The notes: generated by a model from the sequence alone, not told the origin. Positions 1 through 7,739 are shown, numbered from the stretch's first letter. The stretch is DNA of 40,614 bases from CAYPEK01 sp964409645 (GCA_964409645.1 CAYPEK010000030.1:1-40614); one strand, 5' to 3'. A program made the numbers and translations.

Positions 1-121
1 ATGCTATCCTCACCGCATCGCAGTAAGAAATGCCGTGATACACCTCAGCGGCGGGATAATTCACATCGTCCAAAGGACCGGCTTTCACGCCGATCGGCAC
101 ATATCCTGCCTTTATCACCAT
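1..121 (-). CDS. Partial gene, N-terminus of a possible DUF169-like protein
   Basis: Only the first 40 codons are inside the window; the gene runs off the left edge. It starts with ATG at 121 and overlaps the last 7 bases of the Fe-S protein gene on the same strand, so the two are probably translationally coupled. The visible peptide contains VPIGVKAGPLDD near residues 8-19 and ISYCDAVRIA near residues 31-40. A P-(I/V)-(G/A)-V-K stretch followed about 20 residues later by a YC-x-A-V-x-x-A segment resembles the start of DUF169 (COG2043) proteins, a poorly characterised family. This rests on two short motifs, so the family name is tentative; that it is a real coding start is more secure. Confidence 0.45.
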   Translation of the reverse strand, partial: MVIKAGYVPIGVKAGPLDDVNYPAAEVYHGISYCDAVRIA

Positions 122-900
122 TGTTGATTATCTCCGCTCGAATTATTAATCGGCATCATGGAAATCGCCCCTTCAGGGCATGCTTCCACACAAAGCCCGC
201 ATCCGTAACACCCGGTCGTCGTCAACTTTCCGTCCACTATCTTTCGCGCGCCGAAAGGACATATTTCTATGCAGTCCGCCCTGCATGTGCACTTGTCGCT
301 GTCCGTATGCGCGATCCAGTCCCCTTTGAAGAGAGGGAAATTCTCCTGTCCGAGCTCGCGGTTAATTATATACGGCACACATCCGCAAGTGCAGCAGTTG
401 CAGATCACATACTCCGCGCAGCCGGTGGCGGGACAATGAAAAAACAGCATGTGAAACATTCCCTGCCGATGACATTCCTCAATTATCCCAAGCGCTTCAT
501 CTTTTTCAATGATTCTGTATTCATGAGGAAACGCCTTCAGCCAAGCCGCCGTACCGGTCCGAATCACGATGTCCGTATCCAAAGGATGCCCGCACGGTTC
601 GTGCGAAATCCGGCACCTGCACGGCCCAACCGCAATCACGCCCTCCACTTCACCAAGATGTTCAACCAACTCGTCAAACGGGATCGGTTTCGCTGTGTCT
701 CCGAACCGGGCGACAGGTCTTGTCAGCAGAGCCGAAGCAACTTTCCTGACCGCGCGAAGCGAACCAATGCGACGCCAGCCGCCCCTTAGCAACTTGTACA
801 TCACCCGCAGAAAAGGAAGCTCCACCCACTTCGCGAGGAGATACAAAGTGTATCTTTGAAACGGGCGACCCTCTCTCGTTATGCTGTGAAAAAACGACAT
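115..900 (-). CDS. Cysteine-rich 4Fe-4S ferredoxin-type protein
   Basis: A 261-aa protein with a C-terminal ferredoxin domain (about residues 198-246). The second cluster is canonical: C231, C234, C237 and C241, followed by Pro. The first has an unusual layout, C204, C206, C210 and C214 followed by Pro, with Arg where the usual second cysteine would be (207). A middle region has another eleven cysteines (94, 96, 103, 143, 156, 161, 167, 169, 170, 172, 174), which suggests a further metal site. The N-terminal 45 residues are hydrophobic and basic and could lie on the membrane; there is no signal peptide. It probably carries electrons or binds a metal cofactor in the cytoplasm. The partner is unknown, but the overlapping downstream gene is the best candidate. 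The ATG at 900 has a modest AGGA upstream. Confidence 0.8.
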   Translation of the reverse strand: MSFFHSITREGRPFQRYTLYLLAKWVELPFLRVMYKLLRGGWRRIGSLRAVRKVASALLTRPVARFGDTAKPIPFDELVEHLGEVEGVIAVGPCRCRISHEPCGHPLDTDIVIRTGTAAWLKAFPHEYRIIEKDEALGIIEECHRQGMFHMLFFHCPATGCAEYVICNCCTCGCVPYIINRELGQENFPLFKGDWIAHTDSDKCTCRADCIEICPFGARKIVDGKLTTTGCYGCGLCVEACPEGAISMMPINNSSGDNQQW

Positions 901-1088
901 GCTCGATATCCTGCCGTCATTTTGTTGCTTTTCAATTTTTTAACAAAATCAGTTTCATATAAATGTTCAAACACTTTAAATTAATTCATTATATATTACC
1001 CGTAAACCCTGATACTAAGTCAATCAGCAGTGATAATTTATATTAATGGATATTCACCAATCATAAATCATGACCGCATGTCGCTTAC

Positions 1089-1117
1089 TTGACACCCTTC
1101 AAAAGCAATGATATTTT
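1089..1117 (+). promoter_or_regulatory. Sigma-70-type promoter with start point next to the ATG
   Basis: TTGACA at 1089-1094 and TATTTT at 1112-1117 are separated by exactly 17 bases. The predicted transcription start (about 1123-1125) falls 2-4 bases before the ATG at 1127. There is no Shine-Dalgarno sequence before that ATG, so the mRNA is probably leaderless or nearly so. Confidence 0.7.
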
Positions 1118-1126
1118 CAATTCATA

Positions 1127-2137
1127 ATGAACACATTAAAAAAGACCTCAACCGGCCTCGCGTTCTTCGTGTTTCTTTTGTTGACATTATTCAGCGTTAC
1201 TTCGCTTGCCGACATCGAAGGACTGCCTCCCGGAACTGAAGAAAAAATAAATGATATTCTCGAAACAATGTATCCGCCGGAGACATATTCATTGACAGTC
1301 ACACCAGACCCGCCAAAGGCGGATACGATCACATCTATCACCTCGGAAATCAGAAACGATTCTTCAAAAACGGATGACAGAACCACCGACGCGTGGATTC
1401 TCTACTCTTCGGACGGCGGCGACACATGGGAAGAAGCGGACATGGACAAGCAAGGCGAGTCATTCAAATGGAACACCGAGCTTCCGGCATTCCCCTCCGG
1501 AACCGAAGTGCTTTATGGCGTCCGCGCGCAAGATACTTCTACAAACATATACGTTGAAACTCCTTGCTTGGTGACAAGCTGGCCACCGGACGGCGACCCG
1601 TGCATGTTCGATCTTGCAGTTGACGACGATCCGATCGATGACGACAGCTCCGTTATCCCCGATGACTTTGACATACTTGAAGTCAAAGGAGGCGTGGACG
1701 AGGATAACCTGTATATCGAAATAAAAGTTCAGGGTTCGATTGTTGAAGGTAAGCTTACACCAATGTTTGCGCATATTTACGGTATCGGTGTGATGAACCC
1801 GAATAAAGGCAATCCTTCCGATATTCTTACACAGGGATTTCTTGGTGTTTACGCCCCGCTGGCGGACACTTTCGGCTACAAACAGTGCATGATTATTTCA
1901 AAGCCGGCAGACAGCGTTTTGACGGATTCCAGCAGAATAGAGTGCTCGGCCAAAGATTCGCGGCTTTGGATGAAAATCCAAAATGTCGCAATCGGCAACA
2001 ATCCGAGCAAATACGTCAAAATGATCGCTGCTGACGGCGCTTTTACTGCCATGAATCCCATGGCAGGCGTGTATTATGATTACACACACGTTTCTTCCAT
2101 AGGTTTCTACGGTAGATGGTTCACAGTGGAAGAATAA
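1127..2137 (+). CDS. Secreted protein of unknown function with an Ig/Fn3-like N-terminal part
   Basis: A 336-aa protein with a clear Sec signal peptide: lysines at 5-6, a hydrophobic core at about 10-26, and likely cleavage after SLA near residue 28. Residues about 52-148 look like an Fn3 or Ig-like beta-sandwich, with SSDGGDTWEEADM resembling the strand-turn pattern of such domains. Residues 160-200 are Asp-rich (VDDDPIDDDSS at about 165-175) and precede a second, probably beta-rich region. Cysteines at 147, 159, 254 and 273 could form disulfides after export. No enzyme motif was recognised. It stands alone behind its own strong promoter and is followed by a 327-base palindrome-rich gap. It may be periplasmic or surface exposed; the function is unknown. 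Confidence 0.75.
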   Translation: MNTLKKTSTGLAFFVFLLLTLFSVTSLADIEGLPPGTEEKINDILETMYPPETYSLTVTPDPPKADTITSITSEIRNDSSKTDDRTTDAWILYSSDGGDTWEEADMDKQGESFKWNTELPAFPSGTEVLYGVRAQDTSTNIYVETPCLVTSWPPDGDPCMFDLAVDDDPIDDDSSVIPDDFDILEVKGGVDEDNLYIEIKVQGSIVEGKLTPMFAHIYGIGVMNPNKGNPSDILTQGFLGVYAPLADTFGYKQCMIISKPADSVLTDSSRIECSAKDSRLWMKIQNVAIGNNPSKYVKMIAADGAFTAMNPMAGVYYDYTHVSSIGFYGRWFTVEE

Positions 2138-2464
2138 CCGCTTCAATCATATAAAATCAGCCTTATTCAAAACCCATCATTCACCTTGTATCAAAATACA
2201 AAAGTGTATCATTTTAATTTTGACACACTGTAAAAGTAGAGTTAATTGCTAATGATTAGCAATTAATCCTTTATTAAAACCTTTTTTTAAGCCGCAAACA
2301 TATTTTGGCATTTTTAAATGTATCAATTATGAGACATTTTGAAGCTGAGCTTCGGACAGATGCAATAAATTGAATATTCCTTTTGTAAGTTGATTTCTTA
2401 TAAATATGAGCGCCTATTATCCTGCTTGGCACTCCAAATGCTTATTAACTGGTAGGAGGGCAGT
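2138..2464 (+). promoter_or_regulatory. Gap of 327 bases with four palindromes, likely operator region
   Basis: This AT-rich gap holds no gene. It contains TTGTAT-CAAA-ATACAA (2186-2201); GTGTATCA and TGACACAC as near-inverted arms around 9 bases (2204-2228); a perfect 11-base inverted repeat TTAATTGCTAA with a 3-base centre (2242-2266); and AAATGTATCA facing TGAGACATTT across 4 bases with 9 of 10 positions matching (2316-2339). The word TGTATCA recurs at 2187, 2205 and 2319. A weak -10-like TATAAA lies at 2399-2404, without a good -35. A strong SD (GGAGGG) follows at about 2456. Together these suggest regulated transcription of the small-protein/sigma-factor pair. The regulator is unknown. 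Confidence 0.45.
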
Positions 2465-2665
2465 ATGGCAGGGTGCAACGACGTAATTAAGAAATCGATT
2501 GAAATCAGTAAAGAGATTTTGGAGCTATCCGATCTGGGAGATCAATTAAGGCAAGACGACGGATGCGGAGTGCTTTTCGGAGTCATGAGAGATTGCGCAT
2601 ACAAAATAAAGGCGCTGGCGGAAGAAGAAAAGCAGAGACATATCGACAAAAGCAAATGGGATTGA
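2465..2665 (+). CDS. Small conserved cysteine protein encoded just before an ECF sigma factor
   Basis: A 66-aa, probably helical, charged cytoplasmic protein without signal or membrane segment. The start is secure: ATG at 2465 follows a strong GGAGGG site. Cysteines lie at positions 4, 34 and 43. The C-terminal half, with DGCGVLFGVMRDCAYKIKAL at about 32-51, reads like a small conserved family I recall from anaerobic bacteria (a G-x-L-(F/Y)-G-V-x-R-D-x-A-Y-K-I pattern), but I cannot name a function. It ends 19 bases before the sigma factor gene, so the two are almost certainly co-transcribed. One inference is that it modulates the sigma factor, as a redox or metal-sensing partner would; the cysteines allow this but do not prove it. 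Confidence 0.7.
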   Translation: MAGCNDVIKKSIEISKEILELSDLGDQLRQDDGCGVLFGVMRDCAYKIKALAEEEKQRHIDKSKWD

Positions 2666-2684
2666 ATCTCAAGGAGGTTGCGAA

Positions 2685-3251
2685 ATGGAATCGAGCGTTT
2701 ACGGAGAATTCACCAGCTTCATGGAAAATGAGAAAAACTTCCTTTGGTCACAGGCAATAGGTTTGACGAAAAAGGCAGAAGACGCAGAAGACCTGCTTCA
2801 GGATACACTGTTGAAAGCTTATAAAGGATGGAACAATTTTGATCAGGGCACAAACATACGCGCGTGGTTAGGCAAGATCATGCTCAATACACACATAAAC
2901 AATATTAACCGGAGACGGGACGAAAAGCACTGCGACTTTTCCGCGGGCGAATACGATCGCGCGATATACCAATCATCGGACGATAATGCAGCTTTCTATC
3001 GGGAAAGCCCGGAGAAGATTTTTTTCAACAAACACATAGATAGACGGCTCACCGAAGCGCTTTATTCTCTCTCCGACGAGTTCAGGAAACCTTTCTCACT
3101 GTATCATTTCGAAGGGCTTCAATACGAAGAAATTGCGTCCATGCTCGGACTGCCGGTAGGCACCATAAAATCGAGGATATTCAGGGCAAGAAAGGCCCTG
3201 AGAGATCAGATTAACAAATTTTCAAGTCGAAAAATTACCGATCTGCATTAA
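2685..3251 (+). CDS. ECF-type RNA polymerase sigma factor
   Basis: A 188-aa sigma-70 family protein of the extracytoplasmic-function type. Region 2 covers about residues 8-78 (AEDAEDLLQDTLLKAYKGW, then the AWLGKIMLNTHIN segment that recognises the -10 region). Region 4, with a helix-turn-helix, covers about 125-180 (YEEIASMLGLPVGTIKSRIF). The linker of about 45 residues is longer than usual. ATG at 2685 has an AAGGAGG site. It follows the 66-aa cysteine protein. No recognisable membrane anti-sigma factor lies beside it, which is unusual for ECF factors. Its 3' end overlaps the convergent phosphoesterase gene by 17 bases. Confidence 0.93.
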   Translation: MESSVYGEFTSFMENEKNFLWSQAIGLTKKAEDAEDLLQDTLLKAYKGWNNFDQGTNIRAWLGKIMLNTHINNINRRRDEKHCDFSAGEYDRAIYQSSDDNAAFYRESPEKIFFNKHIDRRLTEALYSLSDEFRKPFSLYHFEGLQYEEIASMLGLPVGTIKSRIFRARKALRDQINKFSSRKITDLH

Positions 3252-4275
3252 TCCATATCGGCGCGGATATCGAATATGCGCCTTTGTCGTTCTGAGCAGC
3301 GACTACGTACCACTTTGTTGCGCCGCCGTTTTCAACGGCCAGTTCGGTCTTAAATTCTCCCGGCTCTGGCTGCCATTCCTTCACAACTTCGCCGCCGTTT
3401 GTATAAACAACAACCCTGAATCCGCTTTCCGCTATCTTTTTAACGTCTATATTAAACGTCACCTTCCCAGTCGATCCGATAACAGACCCCATAGGATTCC
3501 CGTCCGCATCAAACCAGAGCGTCATCTCCCGGGCCGATGTTGAATAGAATCTCCTCGCCCTGAACGCGTCCATCAATCCTTCATACGTCAATTCGTCCGC
3601 ATAAACTCCCGTAAAAAGATTTTTCAATCCCCAATCGGCATCGTGATTATCCTGTTCACCGACAGGTCCCACTCTCCACCCCTGATCCAACGCCATGAAA
3701 TAATTATCAAAATCGCTGAGCATGTTCACCCCTACATATACCGTCTGAGAGGCCGTTTCCGCGTTGAATGCAAAGTTGTCGAACTTGTTCTTAAAATCGG
3801 GATCGCCGGGATGGTTGAATCCCACCAGAATATCGGGATGCTTAACAATCCATTTACGCATTTTCGCAAGAGTGTACGTCATTCCGTAAGGCGCCAGTGC
3901 ATCTGAATTCAGAACATTCATGTGGCCCTTGCTCTGATCGAACCATTCATAGCCTGCGAGCGCAACAAACTTCCCGTTCTCTGTTTTCTCCGCGGCCGTT
4001 TTCTTCATCGCGTCCCATTCTTTTTTCGGGGAATCCGCCGGTGCGTCCTTCACCGAATCCAACTGTTCGTAATGATCCGTTACAGCCCAGAAATCCAGAT
4101 TCGCCTTATACCGTGCTGTGTCATAGGCTACTGAGGGAGTATCCTTCCCGTCGGAATAACTTGTGTGTGAATGCGTGCCGCCCAAGTACAATTCGTATCC
4201 GTATGCACTGCCCCCGGTCACAATCACCAGCACAAGGCTTATGAAGAATAAGAACAGAATCATTTTTCCGCGCAT
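3235..4275 (-). CDS. Exported PHP-domain metal-dependent phosphoesterase
   Basis: A 346-aa protein counted from ATG 4275, which has GGGAGG 8 bases upstream; a TTG six codons earlier would place the SD inside the gene and is rejected. It has a signal peptide (residues 1-26, core MILFLFFISLVLVIV). The mature part begins with the PHP motif: H35 and H37 in GGTHSHTSYSDG, then D67-H68 in AVTDHYE. Later metal-site candidates are FNHPGD and EQDNHDADW. The last 90 residues look like a beta-rich accessory domain. PHP proteins hydrolyse phosphate esters using several metal ions. Export means the substrate lies outside the cytoplasm; it is unknown. It is the third gene of a minus-strand run with the barrel and SDR genes, 84 bases after the SDR gene. 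Confidence 0.85.
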   Translation of the reverse strand: MRGKMILFLFFISLVLVIVTGGSAYGYELYLGGTHSHTSYSDGKDTPSVAYDTARYKANLDFWAVTDHYEQLDSVKDAPADSPKKEWDAMKKTAAEKTENGKFVALAGYEWFDQSKGHMNVLNSDALAPYGMTYTLAKMRKWIVKHPDILVGFNHPGDPDFKNKFDNFAFNAETASQTVYVGVNMLSDFDNYFMALDQGWRVGPVGEQDNHDADWGLKNLFTGVYADELTYEGLMDAFRARRFYSTSAREMTLWFDADGNPMGSVIGSTGKVTFNIDVKKIAESGFRVVVYTNGGEVVKEWQPEPGEFKTELAVENGGATKWYVVAAQNDKGAYSISAPIWINADR

Positions 4276-4359
4276 AAAAAGCTCCTCCCTCAAATATCTT
4301 CAATGATAATATATAAACAATTCGCAAAAACTAACGGAAAAAATGAAATTTTCTGAATC

Positions 4360-5346
4360 TCAACGGCAAGTCCCGGGCGACAGATACTTCTTATACCAGT
4401 CCCTCGTTATCCCGATCGCTTCATCCATCTCGTACTTCGGACTGTAACCGAGCAGTTTTTCGGCAAGCGATATTCCCGGAACACGCAATTCTACATCGGG
4501 AAATGATATCGGTATCGTTCGCACTTCGGATGAACTTTTGCAAAGCTCTTTGATCTTCAGAGCGAGCTGATATACAGATATTGTGTTCTTCGGGTTTCCT
4601 ATATTAAATGCTTCACCTATCGCCGCCTTCTTTTCAAGCCCGTTAAGGACAGCTCCCGTGAAATCATCTATGAAGCACCAAGACCGTATCTGAGAACCGT
4701 TATTGTTCACAGTTATCGGCTCGTTTTTCAACGCCTGCAATATAAATGTTTTAACCACATGTTCGCCGAGCCTTCGCGGCCCGAATATATTGAACGGCCT
4801 GATAATCACAGTCGGCATTCCGTCCTCACGGTTATAACTCTGAACCAGATGCTCGCCGGCTATTTTGGCAATGGAATAGCTCCATCGCGGCTCCTTGTTC
4901 GGACCGAACACCGTCGGCGCGTCTTCATTCACCTGATACGCATTGACACCGAACACCTCGCTGGTGGAAAGATAAATAAAACGTTTCAGCGATTTCAATC
5001 CGGACACCGCATTCAACATATTCGACGTGCCGCTGAAATTCGTATCGATTGTCCTTTTTGAGTTCTTCATCACGCGCTGCACGCCTACAACCGCCGCCGC
5101 GTGAACCACGTATTGTACCCCGGCCACGGATTTCCTTATCGACGAAATATCGAGCACGTCTCCTTCGATAAGCTTCACATTCTTTTTCTTTGTTAGTCCG
5201 GTATAACTTATGCAGTTACGTTCGAATTCCTTATCGAAAAGAATAACCTCGTTATCCTTTGCAAGTTTCTCGGCGATAGAGCTCCCTATGAAACCGCCGC
5301 CGCCTGTAATGAATACCACTTTCCCTTTTATAGCGATTGTAATCAC
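4360..5346 (-). CDS. NAD-dependent sugar-nucleotide epimerase/dehydratase (extended SDR)
   Basis: A 328-aa cytoplasmic extended short-chain dehydrogenase. The Rossmann nucleotide-binding motif GGGGFIG is at 15-21, with D38 at the end of strand 2, which favours NAD(H). The catalytic set is S/T in YLSTSEVFG (about 125-133) and Y157-x3-K161 in SYSIAK. RPFNIFGP near 183-190 is the family's substrate-loop region. It belongs to the GalE/RmlB/UDP-glucuronate decarboxylase superfamily; the precise substrate cannot be read. It probably makes a sugar precursor for surface polysaccharide. The start is GTG at 5346 with a weak GGGG upstream. It lies between the barrel and phosphoesterase genes on the same strand. 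Confidence 0.88.
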   Translation of the reverse strand: MITIAIKGKVVFITGGGGFIGSSIAEKLAKDNEVILFDKEFERNCISYTGLTKKKNVKLIEGDVLDISSIRKSVAGVQYVVHAAAVVGVQRVMKNSKRTIDTNFSGTSNMLNAVSGLKSLKRFIYLSTSEVFGVNAYQVNEDAPTVFGPNKEPRWSYSIAKIAGEHLVQSYNREDGMPTVIIRPFNIFGPRRLGEHVVKTFILQALKNEPITVNNNGSQIRSWCFIDDFTGAVLNGLEKKAAIGEAFNIGNPKNTISVYQLALKIKELCKSSSEVRTIPISFPDVELRVPGISLAEKLLGYSPKYEMDEAIGITRDWYKKYLSPGTCR

Positions 5347-5436
5347 CCCTATATCAACTTATTCGTTCTAAGTTTAGCTTAACTCGGACTCTTGAACAAT
5401 GCCGCGGACATCCCATTACGCAAAAATCACTTACCT

Positions 5437-6483
5437 TCAGAAAGTCCTCTTAAGCGTCATCACGGCGCCAACCTTCAGGTCGGAGGTCACATAACTCTTT
5501 CCCGGATCCCCGTACACCGCAAAATCCAAAGTGTATTTTTTATACATATATCCGGCGCCCAAAGTAACATCGACCTTCGGATCGGGAATCTTCGAGCGCA
5601 AATCGCCAAGAGAACTCGTCCTTGCCTGAAGAGGGATTATCACTCCCGCTCTCACTTTCAAAGTGTCGCTCAAATCCTTCTCCATCCCCGACCTCAACAT
5701 CAGAAATCTGCACTTACGAAGATCGTTTCCGTACTCCCCGAAAATCCTCTCTATATCCAGAGTGACACGATATCCGGGACGCATCCACGCCGCTCCTATC
5801 GTAAGATACTTGGGCTTTGTTTCCTCGAGAGGATTCCTGATCGCTATGCCGAACTGATGATTCTCATTGAGTTTATACATCGCGCCCATGTCGAACGTTT
5901 CATAGGCAACGATCTGGCATGTCCTGCCCGAACCCTGCAAATAAAAAGTCGTGACACACTCAAAATCAATATACGTAAGACCTATCGAGAGCTTCTCATT
6001 GCCCGGAATCGTTCCAGCAATCGTGAAGCGATGATCCGTTGTCCTCGAATTCAATCCGCCGACATAATTCCTCTCGACATTAATCATACTTAAATCTATC
6101 AAATGGCTGGCATTGCCCTCTGCCCAGTTGCCATCCGCAATATATTTCAACCTATTCGTCTGCGCGATACCTATCGCGATATTGGACTTCGATTTTTGCC
6201 AATTCTTGGGATGGTACACAAATGCCTTGTAACTGTACCTTGTCGGGTCAACATTCACCATCAGCATCGCTTCGCTGTCCTCGATTCCCGTGAGACCCGC
6301 CGGATTCCAGTACATCGCCGACGCATCATCAGCAAGCGCTGAAAATGCTCCCCCCATAGATATCGCCCTTGCGCCAACGCCCATTCCAAGATCGGAACCG
6401 TTCAATTCATGAATGTTCAAAGATAATGCGGGCCGTGTCGCGAACAAAATCACCGTAAAGAGCAAAAAAGCAAATTTCTTCAT
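5437..6483 (-). CDS. PorV/PorQ-like outer-membrane beta-barrel protein
   Basis: A 348-aa protein with a signal peptide (residues 1-21). The mature N-terminus has the PorV/PorQ (UPF0164-like) hallmark: an ARAISMGGAFSALADDASA run near residues 38-56, followed by MYWNPAGLTG. The rest alternates short polar and hydrophobic stretches, as expected for a FadL-like outer-membrane barrel, and ends in Phe, the usual terminal residue for barrel assembly. In other bacteria such proteins support secretion or surface transport; the role here is unknown. It is first in the minus-strand run with the SDR and phosphoesterase genes and has its own candidate promoter. Confidence 0.85.
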   Translation of the reverse strand: MKKFAFLLFTVILFATRPALSLNIHELNGSDLGMGVGARAISMGGAFSALADDASAMYWNPAGLTGIEDSEAMLMVNVDPTRYSYKAFVYHPKNWQKSKSNIAIGIAQTNRLKYIADGNWAEGNASHLIDLSMINVERNYVGGLNSRTTDHRFTIAGTIPGNEKLSIGLTYIDFECVTTFYLQGSGRTCQIVAYETFDMGAMYKLNENHQFGIAIRNPLEETKPKYLTIGAAWMRPGYRVTLDIERIFGEYGNDLRKCRFLMLRSGMEKDLSDTLKVRAGVIIPLQARTSSLGDLRSKIPDPKVDVTLGAGYMYKKYTLDFAVYGDPGKSYVTSDLKVGAVMTLKRTF

Positions 6484-6521
6484 TCTTATAACCCCTGAAT
6501 TGTCGTCATAACTTCCGATTG

Positions 6522-6550
6522 ATTATATTCGTGGAGAAACAAAATTGCAG
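6522..6550 (-). promoter_or_regulatory. Candidate promoter for the PorV-like gene
   Basis: On the minus strand CTGCAA (6550-6545) and TATAAT (6527-6522) are 17 bases apart. The -10 is perfect and the -35 is weak. The predicted leader to the ATG at 6483 is about 30 bases. Confidence 0.5.
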
Positions 6551-6587
6551 GATAGAGTTAAAGATTTTTTTACGGCAGTTCATTTAT

Positions 6588-6593
6588 TATAAT
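6588..6593 (+). promoter_or_regulatory. Perfect -10 box placed for a leaderless mRNA
   Basis: TATAAT ends 6 bases before the ATG at 6600, so transcription should begin at or next to the start codon. There is no SD. Only TTTTTT stands at the -35 position. Confidence 0.55.
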
Positions 6594-6599
6594 GTTTTC

Positions 6600-7598
6600 A
6601 TGCCGAATGTGATTTCAGTATCTCGCCGTACGGACATCCCTGCATTTTATGGCGACTGGTTCATGAAACGTGTGTCAGAGGGGAAAGCCGGCTGCATAAA
6701 TCCTTTCGGGGGAAGCCGCCACACTATTTCGCTACGACCTGAAGACGTGATAGCCTTTGTTTTCTGGTCGAAAAACGCCGCCCCGTTCATAAAGCATCTG
6801 GATGAGCTCGACAGCCGCGGATACAAATTCTACTTCAATCTGACAATAAACAATTACACGGGAATGTTCGAAAGAAACGTTCCGCCATGGCGCGAGTCTG
6901 TGAAAACGGCTCGTTTCTTAGCGGAAAGATATTCGCCGGATCACATAAACTGGAGATTCGATCCTATTGTCCTGTCTTCCGTGACACCCCCGGAAACGAT
7001 ATTGAAGACTTTTAAGGAAATCTCCGCCGCCATGTCGGGAGCAACGCACAGATGTTATTTCAGCTTCGTGCAGTATTACGGAAAAGTAATAAGAAACATG
7101 CTTGAAATAGGGAAAAGCCTGAACATCGTCTTTCGAGCCGGAAAAGAAACCGAAGAAAAATTCGTAGAGAAGCATAACGGATTGAACGATTTTTTTGCCT
7201 TCGATCTGACTGCGGAAGAGAAAACCGACTTAACGAGGAAAATGGCGGATATAGCGGCTGACTGCGGAATTTCCATGCACACATGCTGCGACGACTCGCT
7301 CCTCGCCTCACTGAATGACAGCAGAATCGAAATATTCAAGGGTCATTGCATAGATAAAGAGTTGCTGTGCCGCATAACCGTCGATAAAGCGACAGCAATA
7401 AAATTGAAACCGACACGGCCTGAATGCGGGTGCTTCGAGAGCAGAGACATAGGCGCATACGATACATGCCCGCACGGCTGTGAATACTGTTATGCGAATT
7501 CAAACGTAAAAGCCGCAACTGTTGCTTTTCAAAGAATTTCCCAACGCAGCGAATCGTTTTCACTCCATACATCAATACCAAGGCACGAGTTTCCATGA
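6600..7598 (+). CDS. DUF1848 family protein with C-terminal cysteine motif
   Basis: A 332-aa protein. ATG 6600 is chosen because the family begins almost directly with the VISVSRRTDIPAFYG segment; a longer in-frame extension upstream reads as non-coding. Other family-like features are WRFDPIV in the middle and a C-terminal cysteine cluster (about residues 276-300) with CGC, then TCPHGCEYCYAN. This pattern is typical of DUF1848, whose function is not established. The CxxxCxxC arrangement suggests an Fe-S cluster, as in radical-SAM-like enzymes, although the cluster sits at the C-terminus. It is probably cytoplasmic and stands alone, divergent from the PorV-like gene. The upstream -10 suggests leaderless translation. 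Confidence 0.85.
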   Translation: MPNVISVSRRTDIPAFYGDWFMKRVSEGKAGCINPFGGSRHTISLRPEDVIAFVFWSKNAAPFIKHLDELDSRGYKFYFNLTINNYTGMFERNVPPWRESVKTARFLAERYSPDHINWRFDPIVLSSVTPPETILKTFKEISAAMSGATHRCYFSFVQYYGKVIRNMLEIGKSLNIVFRAGKETEEKFVEKHNGLNDFFAFDLTAEEKTDLTRKMADIAADCGISMHTCCDDSLLASLNDSRIEIFKGHCIDKELLCRITVDKATAIKLKPTRPECGCFESRDIGAYDTCPHGCEYCYANSNVKAATVAFQRISQRSESFSLHTSIPRHEFP

Positions 7599-7636
7599 CA
7601 GACCCGCACGAACAATCTCAATTTTCCAAATTATTC

Positions 7637-7665
7637 TTGAGATAGAAACAATTAGCGCTTATTAT
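7637..7665 (+). promoter_or_regulatory. Promoter for the M28 peptidase gene
   Basis: TTGAGA at 7637-7642 and TATTAT at 7660-7665 are 17 bases apart. The leader to the start at 7740 would be about 68 bases. Confidence 0.55.
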
Positions 7666-7739
7666 ACCTTAGAACCGTGCAGGGACGAACTTAGGCCGAC
7701 AGTTGCGTCATAACCGGAATAACTTAAATGGAGAAAGTC

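Noticed and set aside
1..789. Long plus-strand frame of 262 codons at the left edge
   Set aside because: It is antisense to the Fe-S protein, whose cysteine clusters are unmistakable; the peptide is low in structure and rich in Arg, His and Pro.
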